Counted from the stretch's first letter, positions 15,455 through 24,576 are shown. The stretch is DNA of 50,953 nt from Bacteroidota bacterium (GCA_018262715.1 JADFDS010000016.1:1-50953), one strand, 5' to 3'. Translations and numbers: made by a program. The notes: generated from the letters alone by a model not told the origin.

Positions 15455-16684
15455 TTACTTCGGTACAACGCGTATGTTGTCTATGCAGATGTGCGGATTG
15501 CAGTCTTTGCCTGCCACGCCGCCGTGCCAGACATAGAATGTCAGCCCGCGCATCATGTCAGCGGTGAGCTTGTTGGCGCTGACCGAGCCGTCGAAGCTGT
15601 AGTTGAACTCTGAGAGCGGGTATGATACTGTTTCCCAGCCGGCAGTCTTGTAAGTGCCTGTCGCCTTCCATGGATTCCAGACACCCCGTGGTACAGAGCC
15701 GTCCGCAATGTAGCTGTTTGCTCCCGTGACGGAGTACGGAGTGAATATCATCTGCAGAGCGCATGATTCCCATGCTTCAACAACGTTTATCTCGAACTTG
15801 ATCTCAGCATCCTTCAGTTCGCCGGTATAAACAGGCACATCAGGCCTGCCGTTTGCCTGCGGCCAGAGGTTGAAGCTGAATCCGTCCTCGTTCCATGTTA
15901 CACCGGCTCCTCCGGCAAGAGCACCCGAGAACCTGACATAATTACCTGATATACCTTCAGGATTCGAGTTACCCATCACTCCCGAACGCCATCCGCCGGC
16001 AGCTGTCAGGTCATCAAAATTCAGGATGATGTTCCTGTCATCACGGAAGAAGAAGCGTGAACGGGTGGTACCGTAGAGCGACTTGACCTGTATCTGGCCG
16101 GGACCTGCACCTGACGGAACAGTCACGTGAATCTCGTTGATTGTGAAACTCACGATGGTTCCGGGGACATTTCCGGGGAAGAGCACCGTAAGCGGTGAAG
16201 CAGGGTCATCTACGAAGTAGTTGCCTTTGATCACTGCTGTTTCGCCGTCAGCCACGTACTCGCAAACCATCCTGTCAACCAGCGGAGCGGGAACGTCAAC
16301 GCCGAAAGTATATTTCAGCGTATCCTTCTTGTTCATGTTGATCAGGTACATGTAGTTGGTAACCGTTGACGGGATTACCTGCGGTACTGAAACGATGATC
16401 GTGGTAGGTGTGACCAGGTTGGGGTTCAGCCCTGCCTTCTGGTCGTTGAACCAGACCTCGTCAACATTGCCAAGGTTCCTGCCTATTATGGCTATGTTGT
16501 CACCCATGAACGCATGGGCCACCAGTGAGTCTGACTTGGCCGGGTCTGCCTTCCGGATGTAGAAGATCTCAGGCATCGGCATATCTTCCTCATTGCCCTC
16601 GCATGCCTGGAACACCATTCCTGCGGCTCCCGCAAGGAGCAGCAGCAATAATGCCGATAATGTATTGTTTATTATCTTTTTCAT
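15455..16684 (-). CDS. Second surface glycan-binding lipoprotein (two TIG-like domains plus binding domain)
   Basis: The 409-residue lipoprotein has signal and lipobox ending VFQAC (Cys28) followed by acidic EGNEEDM, a surface-export pattern. About residues 35-210 form two TIG/IPT-like domains (HAFMGDNIAIIGRNLGNVDEVWF; VADGETAVIKGNYFVDD). The C-terminal half (about 215-409) is a jelly-roll-like glycan-binding domain with aromatic clusters (GVWNPWKATG, FYVWHGG) and ends in a strand, CIDNIRVVPK, that matches the end of the neighbouring larger protein (GIDNVRFEPI), so the two are related by duplication or shared ancestry. It sits directly after susD (11 bases) in the usual position of an SGBP and should present polysaccharide to the SusCD complex. 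There is no sign of enzyme activity. Confidence 0.87.
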   Translation of the reverse strand: MKKIINNTLSALLLLLLAGAAGMVFQACEGNEEDMPMPEIFYIRKADPAKSDSLVAHAFMGDNIAIIGRNLGNVDEVWFNDQKAGLNPNLVTPTTIIVSVPQVIPSTVTNYMYLINMNKKDTLKYTFGVDVPAPLVDRMVCEYVADGETAVIKGNYFVDDPASPLTVLFPGNVPGTIVSFTINEIHVTVPSGAGPGQIQVKSLYGTTRSRFFFRDDRNIILNFDDLTAAGGWRSGVMGNSNPEGISGNYVRFSGALAGGAGVTWNEDGFSFNLWPQANGRPDVPVYTGELKDAEIKFEINVVEAWESCALQMIFTPYSVTGANSYIADGSVPRGVWNPWKATGTYKTAGWETVSYPLSEFNYSFDGSVSANKLTADMMRGLTFYVWHGGVAGKDCNPHICIDNIRVVPK

Positions 16685-16695
16685 AACAGGTATCT

Positions 16696-18306
16696 CTATT
16701 TGGTGTAATAGGGTTGCGGATCTTCGTTAAGCAAAGGATCCTGAAGCACCTCCGATGCGGGGATCGGGAGAAACATCTTGTCTTCGGTAAATCCTGTGAC
16801 ACGGACAATACCCGAAATAGTTCCCCTGTTTTGTGCTTCAATGATCTGTTTGGCCTTTTCAAAACCCTGACGGGTTATGTCAAACCAGTAATCACCTTCA
16901 AAGGCGAACTCCACGCGACGTTCCTTCATGATATCATTAAGTGTCAGAACCTCTTTTACCGGTAAACCGGCACGAAGGCGCACCTTGTTGAAAGCCTCAA
17001 GGGCAGTTGCGTCAGTGGTTGAGGCAGCTTCACCCAGGGTAGCTTCAGCATAGATAAGAAGGATATCGGCATAGCGCTGCATCATGAAATTGATGCCGGT
17101 GTTCATGCCTATGACCTGCTCACCGCCATACTTCTGGCCCGGACCGACAACATATTTTGCAATGGTTGAACGTGTTCCGTTCAGTGTGCCTCCCTGTTTA
17201 ACATCCTGGATGGTATCATACCTGAAGCCGTCCTTCATGAAATCATTGTAAGCTGCATCGTCAGGTGAGAATGATCCGTCAGCCTGCGGAAGCTTCTGCG
17301 GCTTCCAGTCAGCCATGTTCCAGCCATGCTCCATCATCGAGCCTGCACGTCTCTTGTCATTGGGTTCATAGGCCGTCCTGAGGTCCATGGATGGTCTGTA
17401 AAGCTCCCACATACTTGCTTCATCAGTCTGAAGGCTTGAGGGGCCGCGGTCTGGGTTGAGCTGGTTGCCTGATCCCCAGGGGTTCATCGTGCACTGGTGC
17501 TGAACTGCAAAGAGGGTTTCGATGTTGTTGTTGTTGTCGCTTGAGTTGAACATGGCGCGGTAATCGGGGAAGAGGTCATACTGCCCTGACTCCATTACCT
17601 CCCAGGCTTTTGCCTTGGCATTGGCATAATCCTTTTGATAGAGATAGAGTTTTGCCATCATCCCCTTGGCCGAATACTTTGTCACCCTGCCGGGGACATC
17701 TGTTTCGGGCAGACCTGCCTCAGCAAGCTGCAGTTCCTCGAGAGCGAAGCGCAGAACATCTTCCTGGAAATAGCGGGGAATGTTGAAATCACCTGTCAGG
17801 GCAATGGCGCCCGGGTCGGTTACGATGGGAGCATGTCCCCATATGCGGGCGATGTAAAAATAGACCGTTCCCCTGAGGAAATGGCACTCGGCAATTGCCG
17901 GTTCAAGTATTGCCGCGTCACCGCCGTCGGCTATCTTCTGCTCGAAAGTGGCAATCAGTGCGCTTGTCCATCCGTTGACCTTGTAAAAGGCTTTCCATGA
18001 GTCAGAAAGACGCACCGAGGTGGCAGAGACGGTCATCAGCTGAAACGGGGTGTCATCTCCGTTATAGGTATGCTCGTTTCCTGCAAGGATTTCACCGATG
18101 CAGTCGAGGGCACGGGCTTCATATCCGGACCATGCCAGTCCCGAATAGATTGTGCTCGTGGCAGCCCTCACCTCATCGGCAGTATTGTAGTAGTTGCTCA
18201 CGGTTGCCCCTGAAAGCGACGGGCGGTCAGTGAACGACTCACTGCATGATGCAAGTGTTGCAGCCAGTATCACAATGAAATATATAAATCTGTTTTTCAT
18301 GATCAT
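16696..18306 (-). CDS. susD: SusD/RagB-family nutrient uptake lipoprotein
   Basis: The 536-residue protein has a lipoprotein signal (MKNRFIYFIVILAATLASC from the third codon) and the conserved SusD N-terminus (TDRPSLSGATVSNYYNTADEVRAATSTIYSGL). TPR-like helices fill the middle (AECHFLRGTVYFYIARIWG; YSAKGMMAKLYLYQKDYANAKAKAWEVM) and the conserved C-terminal block is ALEAFNKVRLRAGL followed by IMKERRVEFAFEGDYWFDITRQG. SusD caps the SusC channel outside the cell and delivers oligosaccharides to it. It starts 13 bases after susC and is followed by the two glycan-binding proteins, the standard order. Start may be either of two ATGs two codons apart (18306 or 18300). Confidence 0.96.
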   Translation of the reverse strand: MIMKNRFIYFIVILAATLASCSESFTDRPSLSGATVSNYYNTADEVRAATSTIYSGLAWSGYEARALDCIGEILAGNEHTYNGDDTPFQLMTVSATSVRLSDSWKAFYKVNGWTSALIATFEQKIADGGDAAILEPAIAECHFLRGTVYFYIARIWGHAPIVTDPGAIALTGDFNIPRYFQEDVLRFALEELQLAEAGLPETDVPGRVTKYSAKGMMAKLYLYQKDYANAKAKAWEVMESGQYDLFPDYRAMFNSSDNNNNIETLFAVQHQCTMNPWGSGNQLNPDRGPSSLQTDEASMWELYRPSMDLRTAYEPNDKRRAGSMMEHGWNMADWKPQKLPQADGSFSPDDAAYNDFMKDGFRYDTIQDVKQGGTLNGTRSTIAKYVVGPGQKYGGEQVIGMNTGINFMMQRYADILLIYAEATLGEAASTTDATALEAFNKVRLRAGLPVKEVLTLNDIMKERRVEFAFEGDYWFDITRQGFEKAKQIIEAQNRGTISGIVRVTGFTEDKMFLPIPASEVLQDPLLNEDPQPYYTK

Positions 18307-18319
18307 TTAGTTATAGTCA

Positions 18320-21300
18320 TTAAAACTCAACACTTACACCGCCCATGTATGTGCGCGGATTGGGGTAGTGGCCTGCATCAACGTTCATCAGCCTGATGCT
18401 GTTGTTGTAAGAGCCAACTTCAGGATCATAGCCGGTATAATTGGTGAAGGTGTAGAGGTTCTGGACCGTAACGAACAGTCTCAGGTTGCTCATCTGCGCC
18501 CTGTTGATCACAGTTCCTGGCAGCCTGTATCCGAGAGTGATGTTCTGGATACGCAGGTAGGAGCCGTCTTCAACATAACGGTCAGACATGGCCGTATTGT
18601 TGGTGTTGGTGTTGGTGAACCTGGGAAGCGCTCCGTCCTTGTTGGTGGCAGTGTAGCGGTCCATGACAGCAGTCGACTGGTTGTAATAGACGTTGTTCAT
18701 CCTCTCGAGCTGCCATTTCATGAAGTTGAATATCTCGGCTCCGTAGCTTCCCTGAAGGAAGATGGAGAGATCAAGATCCCTGTAGCGGAAGGTATTGGTC
18801 AGACCGAAGGTGAAGTCAGGTATCGGACTCCCGATGAAAGTAAGGTCCTTTGAATCTATCACCTGGTCCTTATGAACATCCTTGTATCTCACATCACCCA
18901 GCCATGTCTCATTCTGAGAAACGGCTGACCCGAACTGCGGGAAGGAGTTGGCAAGGTCAGTTTCTGTGCGGAAGAGCCCGTCAGTCACCAGCCCCCAGAA
19001 GGTTCCGACCGCATAGCCGGGAACGGTATGGGTGATCAGGTAGTTGTCATAATAGAGCTTGCCGTCTATTGATGATGACTCATTGATCAGTTTGTCAAGA
19101 ACGTTCTTGTAGTGCGAGAATATAAAGGAGGTGTTCCATGAGAAATTGGGCTTCGAGATGTTACGCGTCACCAGGCTGATGTCAATGCCGGTGTTGGTCA
19201 TCTGACCGACGTTTCCTATGGGCGCCTTGAGGTCGTTCCATGCATCACCGATACCCAGCAGGGCAGGACCCGTGCTGAAGAGAAGCATGTTGGATGTGAC
19301 CTTTTTGTACAGGTCAACGGTCAGGTCAATTTTTCCGTTCAGAAAGCCGAAGTCAATCCCTCCGTTGTATGTGATTACTGATTCCCATCCGAGGTCAGGG
19401 TTGGCGATACCGGCTATGAAGTTGGTCGATGCCGTCCCCACCTGGCCAAAGCCTGTCGGGCCGGGCCAGAAGTTGACGTTTGACGTGTAAGGCGGGTTAG
19501 GAGCTCCGCCGGGCAGGTTCTGGTTACCCACGGCACCGGCGCCGAGTCTTATCTTCATGTAGTTCATTACATTGGCCCAATTAGCGGCGAACTTCTCGTT
19601 CGTGACAGTCCATCCTACAGATGCACCGGGGAAGAAGCCCCACTTTTTGTTCGGGCCGAAGTTGGATGACTTGTCACCCCTGTAACTGAGCGAAAGTGAG
19701 TAACGATCATCGAAGGTATAATTGCCCCTGGCGAAATATGACTCCATTGCCCAGTCACCCTTGCCGCCGGTGAGGTCCCATGTCAGCTTGTCGGTACCGC
19801 CTGCGTTCATATCGAGGATATTGTTCTGCAGGTCAACCTTCTTTCCTCCCATGTTCTCCCAGTAGGAGTACTGTGCTTCATGACCGCCGGTGAAGGCCAG
19901 TTTGTGCTTCCCGAGGTTCTTGTTATAGTTCAGGTAGTTCCTCACAGCATAATAATAGGAGTTGTTGCGGCTGTCATAGAGCTGTGCCTGCAGCGACCTG
20001 GTTCCTATATTTGCTTCATACTGGAATGCCATGTTGTTCTGAAGCCCGAGCTGGTATGAAAACTCATTCCTGAGAGACAATCCCTCGAAGAATATCACAT
20101 CAGCATAAATGTTTCCGAATATCTGGCTGTTGACACCCTTGTTGCCACGGCTGTTGCTGGTTGCCACGGGGTTGTCAGCAGTGTAGGTATAGCCTCCCAC
20201 GGTATAGTTGCCGGCCCATGTGCCGTCAAGGTTCCTGACCGGGATAAGGGGGTTCTGAAGTGTGGCCCACCATATGGTACTCTCTGCAGCATCTGCGAGG
20301 GTAACGTTCTGGATAGCCCTGGTGATGTTCGAGCTGATCCCTGCCCTCAGCCATTTCTTGACCTGGCTGTCAAGGTTGAACCGGGTTGAGTAGCGCTTGA
20401 AGTCTGAGCCAATCAGGATTCCTTTCTGGTCAAAGTAACCGGCAGAGAAGTAGTAGCTTGTATTTTCCTTCCCTCCTGAGATGCCCAGCTGGTGATCCAT
20501 GGTGTATCCCTGGCGGAATATTGCATCCTGCCAGTCAGTCCCTTCACCAAGCAGGGAGGGATCCGCAAACTCCTCGGTGGGTGTGTATCCGGAACCAAGT
20601 TCAGCGATTACGCTGTTCTGGTACTCGGCAAATTCACGGAGGTTCATTACGTCAAGCGTCCTGCCCACCTGCTGGAGGCCATAAGAAAAATCATAGGTGA
20701 CTTTCCCGTCACCGGCTTTCCCCTTCTTGGTGGTTATCAGGATGACGCCATTGGCTGCCTGCGACCCGTAGATAGCCTGTGCCGAAGCATCCTTCAGCAC
20801 ATCGATTGATTCGATATCATTGGGGTTCAGAGTTGCAAGGAAGCTGTTCTGGGTCTGGCCGTCAGAACCTCCCAGGCCGTCATATCCAGTATTTTCAACA
20901 TTGTTGTTGGTAAAGGGAACACCATCAATTACTATCAGCGGGTCATTGCTGTTGATGGAGGTGATACCCCTTACCCTTACCGAGACGCCGCCGCCCGGCT
21001 GACCGCTGTTGTTCATGACCTGAAGGCCGGCCACCTTGCCCTGCAGGGCCTGGTCAACGCCGGTTACAACAAGGTCCTGGATCTCCTCAGTCTTGACCGA
21101 GGCAATTGCAGATGTCACTTCCGATCTCCTGATCGTACCGTAACCAATCACAACAACAGCGTCAACTTCCTCAGCAGACATCGTCAGTGTGACGTTTATG
21201 GGACCTGCAGTAATGGGCACTTCCTTTGCATCCATTCCGACGAATGTGATAACAAGGGTTGTGGCATCAGAAGGTACCGGCAGGGTGAAATTCCCGTTGA

Positions 21301-21478
21301 GATCAGTAGCAGTCCCTATCGTCGTGCCCTTAACCACTACTGAGGCTCCGGGCAGCGCAGCATTGTTGTCATCAACTACCCTTCCCGTCACAGTTCTCTG
21401 CTGCGCGAAAAGCATCGTTGTCGACATTACAGCTGCCAGACAAATAAGAAATGTTAGTCTTAAGAGTTTGTTTTGCAT
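18320..21478 (-). CDS. susC: SusC/RagA-family TonB-dependent outer-membrane oligosaccharide transporter
   Basis: The 1052-residue protein has a signal peptide (cleaved near MLFAQQ), an N-terminal carboxypeptidase-regulatory-like domain (about 27-105; GRVVDDNNAALPGASVVVKG), a TonB-box-like stretch (VDAVVVIGYG), the plug domain (about 115-225; DQALQGKVAGLQVMNNSGQ, NPNDIESIDVLKDASAQAIY) and a long beta-barrel ending in an aromatic terminal strand (YMGGVSVEF). It imports the oligosaccharides released at the surface using TonB energy. It is the first gene of the main minus-strand operon, with a leader of roughly 130 bases behind the promoter and operator candidates at 21604-21625. Length and domain order are normal for the family. 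Confidence 0.97.
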   Translation of the reverse strand: MQNKLLRLTFLICLAAVMSTTMLFAQQRTVTGRVVDDNNAALPGASVVVKGTTIGTATDLNGNFTLPVPSDATTLVITFVGMDAKEVPITAGPINVTLTMSAEEVDAVVVIGYGTIRRSEVTSAIASVKTEEIQDLVVTGVDQALQGKVAGLQVMNNSGQPGGGVSVRVRGITSINSNDPLIVIDGVPFTNNNVENTGYDGLGGSDGQTQNSFLATLNPNDIESIDVLKDASAQAIYGSQAANGVILITTKKGKAGDGKVTYDFSYGLQQVGRTLDVMNLREFAEYQNSVIAELGSGYTPTEEFADPSLLGEGTDWQDAIFRQGYTMDHQLGISGGKENTSYYFSAGYFDQKGILIGSDFKRYSTRFNLDSQVKKWLRAGISSNITRAIQNVTLADAAESTIWWATLQNPLIPVRNLDGTWAGNYTVGGYTYTADNPVATSNSRGNKGVNSQIFGNIYADVIFFEGLSLRNEFSYQLGLQNNMAFQYEANIGTRSLQAQLYDSRNNSYYYAVRNYLNYNKNLGKHKLAFTGGHEAQYSYWENMGGKKVDLQNNILDMNAGGTDKLTWDLTGGKGDWAMESYFARGNYTFDDRYSLSLSYRGDKSSNFGPNKKWGFFPGASVGWTVTNEKFAANWANVMNYMKIRLGAGAVGNQNLPGGAPNPPYTSNVNFWPGPTGFGQVGTASTNFIAGIANPDLGWESVITYNGGIDFGFLNGKIDLTVDLYKKVTSNMLLFSTGPALLGIGDAWNDLKAPIGNVGQMTNTGIDISLVTRNISKPNFSWNTSFIFSHYKNVLDKLINESSSIDGKLYYDNYLITHTVPGYAVGTFWGLVTDGLFRTETDLANSFPQFGSAVSQNETWLGDVRYKDVHKDQVIDSKDLTFIGSPIPDFTFGLTNTFRYRDLDLSIFLQGSYGAEIFNFMKWQLERMNNVYYNQSTAVMDRYTATNKDGALPRFTNTNTNNTAMSDRYVEDGSYLRIQNITLGYRLPGTVINRAQMSNLRLFVTVQNLYTFTNYTGYDPEVGSYNNSIRLMNVDAGHYPNPRTYMGGVSVEF

Positions 21479-21603
21479 AGCTGTACAGTTTTAGGTTTCT
21501 AAAGTTACGGTATCTTGTCAGCGCAGCACTGATACTTTTTTGTCTCTTTATTGTAAATATTTGATTAGTACTGCACCTTAAAAGACAAAACCGGCATTTC
21601 TTG

Positions 21604-21618
21604 GTGTACAATATACAC
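21604..21618. promoter_or_regulatory. Operator-like palindrome at the susC promoter (site 1)
   Basis: GTGTA-CAATA-TACAC is a perfect 5-bp inverted repeat. The core GTGTACAATATA recurs, with one change and on the other strand, at 21805-21816. Here it abuts the minus-strand -7 box and would cover the transcription start of the susC operon. Binding by the adjacent Nudix regulator is an inference. Confidence 0.6.
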
Positions 21619-21625
21619 AAAGCTA
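21618..21625 (-). promoter_or_regulatory. Candidate -7 promoter element of the susC operon
   Basis: On the minus strand this reads TAGCTTTG, matching TAnnTTTG. It touches the palindrome at 21604-21618. The nearest TTG upstream (complement of 21653-21655) is 27 bases away, longer than the usual 19-21, so the -33 element is not convincing. Confidence 0.5.
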
Positions 21626-21767
21626 TGAAATAATTACGCAGATGTCAGGGGGCAACAGGTTTTACTACTTACTTCAAGTCCTGCGGAAGCTCATCTTATA
21701 CCATATTAATAGATACTTCACCCGTACCTCTCCCGGTATTTTCATCAGCTCTTTTTTCCTGATGGTG
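21626..21767. other. Central part of the susC / Nudix-regulator intergenic region
   Basis: The whole gap between the two divergent genes is 371 bases (21479-21849). Beyond the two promoters and two operator-like sites listed separately, I see no gene and no stable hairpin in this part. The sequence is AT-rich with a few pyrimidine tracts. Confidence 0.5.
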
Positions 21768-21798
21768 TTGATTATGCTATATTTTTAAAATATCTTTG
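21768..21798 (+). promoter_or_regulatory. Promoter of the Nudix regulator operon
   Basis: TTG at 21768-21770, then 20 bases, then TATCTTTG at 21791-21798 match the Bacteroidota primary sigma consensus (-33 TTG and -7 TAnnTTTG with 19-21 spacing). Transcription would begin near 21805, right where operator-like site 2 starts, 45 bases before the ATG. Confidence 0.65.
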
Positions 21799-21804
21799 AA
21801 TTCT

Positions 21805-21816
21805 TACATTGTACAC
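21805..21816 (-). promoter_or_regulatory. Operator-like site 2 at the Nudix regulator promoter
   Basis: On the minus strand this reads GTGTACAATGTA, identical at 11 of 12 positions to site 1 (GTGTACAATATA, 21604-21615, plus strand). It lies at the predicted transcription start of the Nudix gene, the right place for autorepression. Confidence 0.6.
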
Positions 21817-21849
21817 TAAGTCATTTTATAACTTCACTGGTATAATAAA

Positions 21850-22596
21850 ATGATATCCCACAAGATTGTTCCCAACATCTCTGTCGACTGTGTGGTGTTC
21901 GGTTTCGACTTTGAAAAACTAAATGTCCTGCTTGTCAAAAGAGAGATGGTGGACAAGAAGAGCGGAAAAGTGCTCATCCTCGACCATACCCTTGCCGGTT
22001 ACCATATTTTCGAGGATGAGGACCTTGACAGTGCAGCCACCAGGATACTGAAAGGGCTGACAGGGCTTGACAATATCTTCCTCGAGCAGTTCGGTGCCTT
22101 CGGCCAGCTTGACCGCGTCTCCTCGCCCAAGGACAAGATGTGGCTTGAATATATCAACCAGGGATTTGCTGACCGCATTGTCACGGTAGGTTACCTGGCG
22201 CTGATAGACAACACCAAGGTCACACTTACCCTGAAAGACCGTGATGTCTCCTGGTTTCCTGTCTCCATGTTAGCAGAAATGGAGATGGCTTTTGACCATA
22301 AATACCTTTTTTATAAGGCGCTTGAGGCCCTTCAGCGCAAGGTGAAGGTTGAGCCTATCGCCTTCGAGCTGCTGCCTGATTACTTCACGCTGTCACAGCT
22401 TCAGAAACTGTACGAGGCACTGCTGGGAACATCATTTGACAAGAGAAACTTCAGGAAAAAGGTGGCGCAGATGCACTACGTCATCCCGTTAAAGAAGAAA
22501 CAGCAGGGAGTGCCGCACAAACCGGCTCAGTTTTACCTCTTCAGCAGGGAGGTGTACGAGAAAACCAGCAAGGGACGCATTTCATTCATTATCTGA
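21850..22596 (+). CDS. Nudix-domain transcriptional regulator (NrtR/AraR-like, sugar-responsive)
   Basis: The 248-residue cytoplasmic protein has a Nudix fold at about 1-150 and a winged helix at about 165-248 (LPDYFTLSQLQKLYEALLGT, FDKRNFRKKVAQMHYVIPL). The Nudix box is degraded: the region LAGYHIFEDEDLDSAATRIL keeps the glycine and first glutamate but lacks the REUXEE catalytic glutamates, so it should sense a ligand instead of hydrolysing one. In Bacteroidota such proteins control sugar catabolic loci, often as repressors released by a sugar or sugar phosphate. Here it is divergent from susC and leads an operon with the symporter and GH94, and two matching operator-like sites lie at both promoters. 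A cellobiose- or mannose-derived signal is a reasonable guess only. Confidence 0.9.
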   Translation: MISHKIVPNISVDCVVFGFDFEKLNVLLVKREMVDKKSGKVLILDHTLAGYHIFEDEDLDSAATRILKGLTGLDNIFLEQFGAFGQLDRVSSPKDKMWLEYINQGFADRIVTVGYLALIDNTKVTLTLKDRDVSWFPVSMLAEMEMAFDHKYLFYKALEALQRKVKVEPIAFELLPDYFTLSQLQKLYEALLGTSFDKRNFRKKVAQMHYVIPLKKKQQGVPHKPAQFYLFSREVYEKTSKGRISFII

Positions 22597-22623
22597 CAAT
22601 AAACCCAACTAACCACCACCACT

Positions 22624-24498
22624 ATGAACTTGCATATCATTGACCTGGGTATAGTGATCCTGTACCTCCTGGCCACCATCTTCATCGGGAACTGGGTCTC
22701 AAAGAGGGCATCAAGAAACATACAGTCCTACTTTCTGGGCGGCAACTCCCTTCCATGGTATTTCCTGGGTGTATCCAACGCTTCAGGCATGTTTGACATA
22801 GCCGGAACAATGCTTCTTGTCTACTGGCTCTCGGTCTATGGCCTCAAGAGCCTCTGGATACCCTGGCTATGGCCGGTCTTCAACCAGATCGTCCTTATGG
22901 TGTTCCTCTCAGCCTGGCTCAGACGATCGAACGTAATGACCGGAGCCGAGTGGATCAAGACGCGCTTTGGTGAAGGCAGGGCTGCAAACCTGTCACACAT
23001 TATAGTGGTGATATTTGCCATTGTCAGCGTTATCGGATTCCTCTCCTATGGATTCAAGGGGGTAGGCAAATTCGTGGCAGCATTCCTCCCGCCGCTGGTT
23101 TCAAACCCTGAGTACCTGGTCACTCACCCGCAGGTGAATGTCAACCTCTACGCCCTCATCCTCATGGCCATTACCACATTCTACGTGGTCAAGGGTGGTA
23201 TGTTCAGCGTGGTGATCACCGAAGTCATACAGTACGGAATACTGACCATAGCATCCATAGCGGTGGGAATAATTGCCATCAGCCAGATCTCTCCGGATGC
23301 ACTCAATTCGGTTATTCCCGAAGGATGGAAGACAATGTGGTTCGGACGGACAACAGGACTTGACTGGCATACCATTTCCTCAGCGGCTTCGCCGAAGCTC
23401 CACTCATTCAATGACTGGATAAAGACTGACGGATACGAGCTCTTCGGGCTCTTCTTTGTCATGATGCTCTTCAAGGGGATACTTGTCTCTGCAGCAGGCC
23501 CGGCGCCAAACTATGACATGCAGCGGATCCTTGCAACCAAAAACCCGAAGGAAGCGTCGAAGATGAGCTCACTTGTAAGTGTGGTCCTCAATCCCACCCG
23601 ATACTTCATGGTGGCAGGCCTCACCATCCTTGCCCTGGTGAACTTCGACAAGCTCTATACAGGGTCACTCACCAACCCTGACTTTGAGAGCATCCTCCCT
23701 GAGGTGCTGGCAACATACGTACCGGTTGGTCTTCTCGGGTTCCTGCTTGCAGGCCTGATAGCCGCCTTCATGAGCAACTTTGCAGCCACGGTTAACGCCG
23801 CCCCGGCATACCTGGTGAATGATATCTACAAGCGGTACGTCAATCCTCATGCCAGCGAGAAGACCTATGTGCGCATGAGCTACGCTGCCTCACTGCTGAT
23901 AGTGGTGATCGGAATAGCCGTGGGCTTCCTGGTCACATCCATCAATGATGTCGTGCTCTGGATCACAGCAGCGCTGTGGGGCGGTTATACCGCCCCCAAC
24001 TTCCTGAAATGGTACTGGTGGCGGTTCAATGGCTACGGTTACTTCTGGGGTATGCTCTCAGGCATTGCCGCTGCCCTCCTGCTGCCTGCGCTGAACCTTG
24101 ACCTGCTTCAGAACTGGCCGCTGACTGAGAACTTCAGCATGAATGCCTTCCCGGTAATATTCCTTATCTCACTGGTCGGAAGCATCCTGGGATCACTTCT
24201 CACCAAAAAGGAAGACGATGAGACACTGAAGAGGTTCTACAGGCAGGTACGCCCGTGGGGATTCTGGAAACCGGTAGAGAAAATGGTCCTTGCCGAGGAT
24301 CCCTCCTTCAAACCGAACAGGGATTTCTGGCGCGATATGTTCAATATTGCCGTAGGTATCGTATGGCAGCTCTCACTAATGGCATTCCCCGTTTTTCTTG
24401 TGATAAGGGAATGGAAACAGTTCTACGTTGCCGTGGCTGTGATGATCGTTACCACCGTGATCCTGAAATTCACCTGGTGGGATAAACTTAAGGACTGA
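22624..24498 (+). CDS. Sodium:solute symporter (SSS family), probable sugar or oligosaccharide permease
   Basis: The 624-residue inner-membrane protein has about 13-14 hydrophobic segments. Family motifs are visible: the N-terminal FLGGNSLPWYFLGVSNASGMFD, VKGGMFSVVITEVIQYG in the middle, and FLLAGLIAAFMSNFAATVNAAPAYLVNDIYK, which is the conserved SSS segment for the Na+ site region. It follows the Nudix regulator by 27 bases and precedes the GH94 phosphorylase by 78 bases. In this setting it most likely brings di- or oligosaccharides made in the periplasm into the cytoplasm, where GH94 cleaves them with phosphate. The exact sugar is not readable. Many Bacteroidota hemicellulose loci use MFS or GPH permeases for this step, so an SSS partner for GH94 is noteworthy. 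Confidence 0.9.
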   Translation: MNLHIIDLGIVILYLLATIFIGNWVSKRASRNIQSYFLGGNSLPWYFLGVSNASGMFDIAGTMLLVYWLSVYGLKSLWIPWLWPVFNQIVLMVFLSAWLRRSNVMTGAEWIKTRFGEGRAANLSHIIVVIFAIVSVIGFLSYGFKGVGKFVAAFLPPLVSNPEYLVTHPQVNVNLYALILMAITTFYVVKGGMFSVVITEVIQYGILTIASIAVGIIAISQISPDALNSVIPEGWKTMWFGRTTGLDWHTISSAASPKLHSFNDWIKTDGYELFGLFFVMMLFKGILVSAAGPAPNYDMQRILATKNPKEASKMSSLVSVVLNPTRYFMVAGLTILALVNFDKLYTGSLTNPDFESILPEVLATYVPVGLLGFLLAGLIAAFMSNFAATVNAAPAYLVNDIYKRYVNPHASEKTYVRMSYAASLLIVVIGIAVGFLVTSINDVVLWITAALWGGYTAPNFLKWYWWRFNGYGYFWGMLSGIAAALLLPALNLDLLQNWPLTENFSMNAFPVIFLISLVGSILGSLLTKKEDDETLKRFYRQVRPWGFWKPVEKMVLAEDPSFKPNRDFWRDMFNIAVGIVWQLSLMAFPVFLVIREWKQFYVAVAVMIVTTVILKFTWWDKLKD

Positions 24499-24576
24499 CC
24501 CGGTGGTGACACCTGTATCCGGTCTCAAGGCAATGCCGGAATTGAAAATGAAAAAAACTCTAAGACTGACCTGACA

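Noticed and set aside
24548-24574. An 8-residue ATG-to-TGA frame just before the GH94 start that could be a leader peptide.
   Set aside because: It is too short, has no run of regulatory codons and no attenuator hairpin, and such frames are common by chance.
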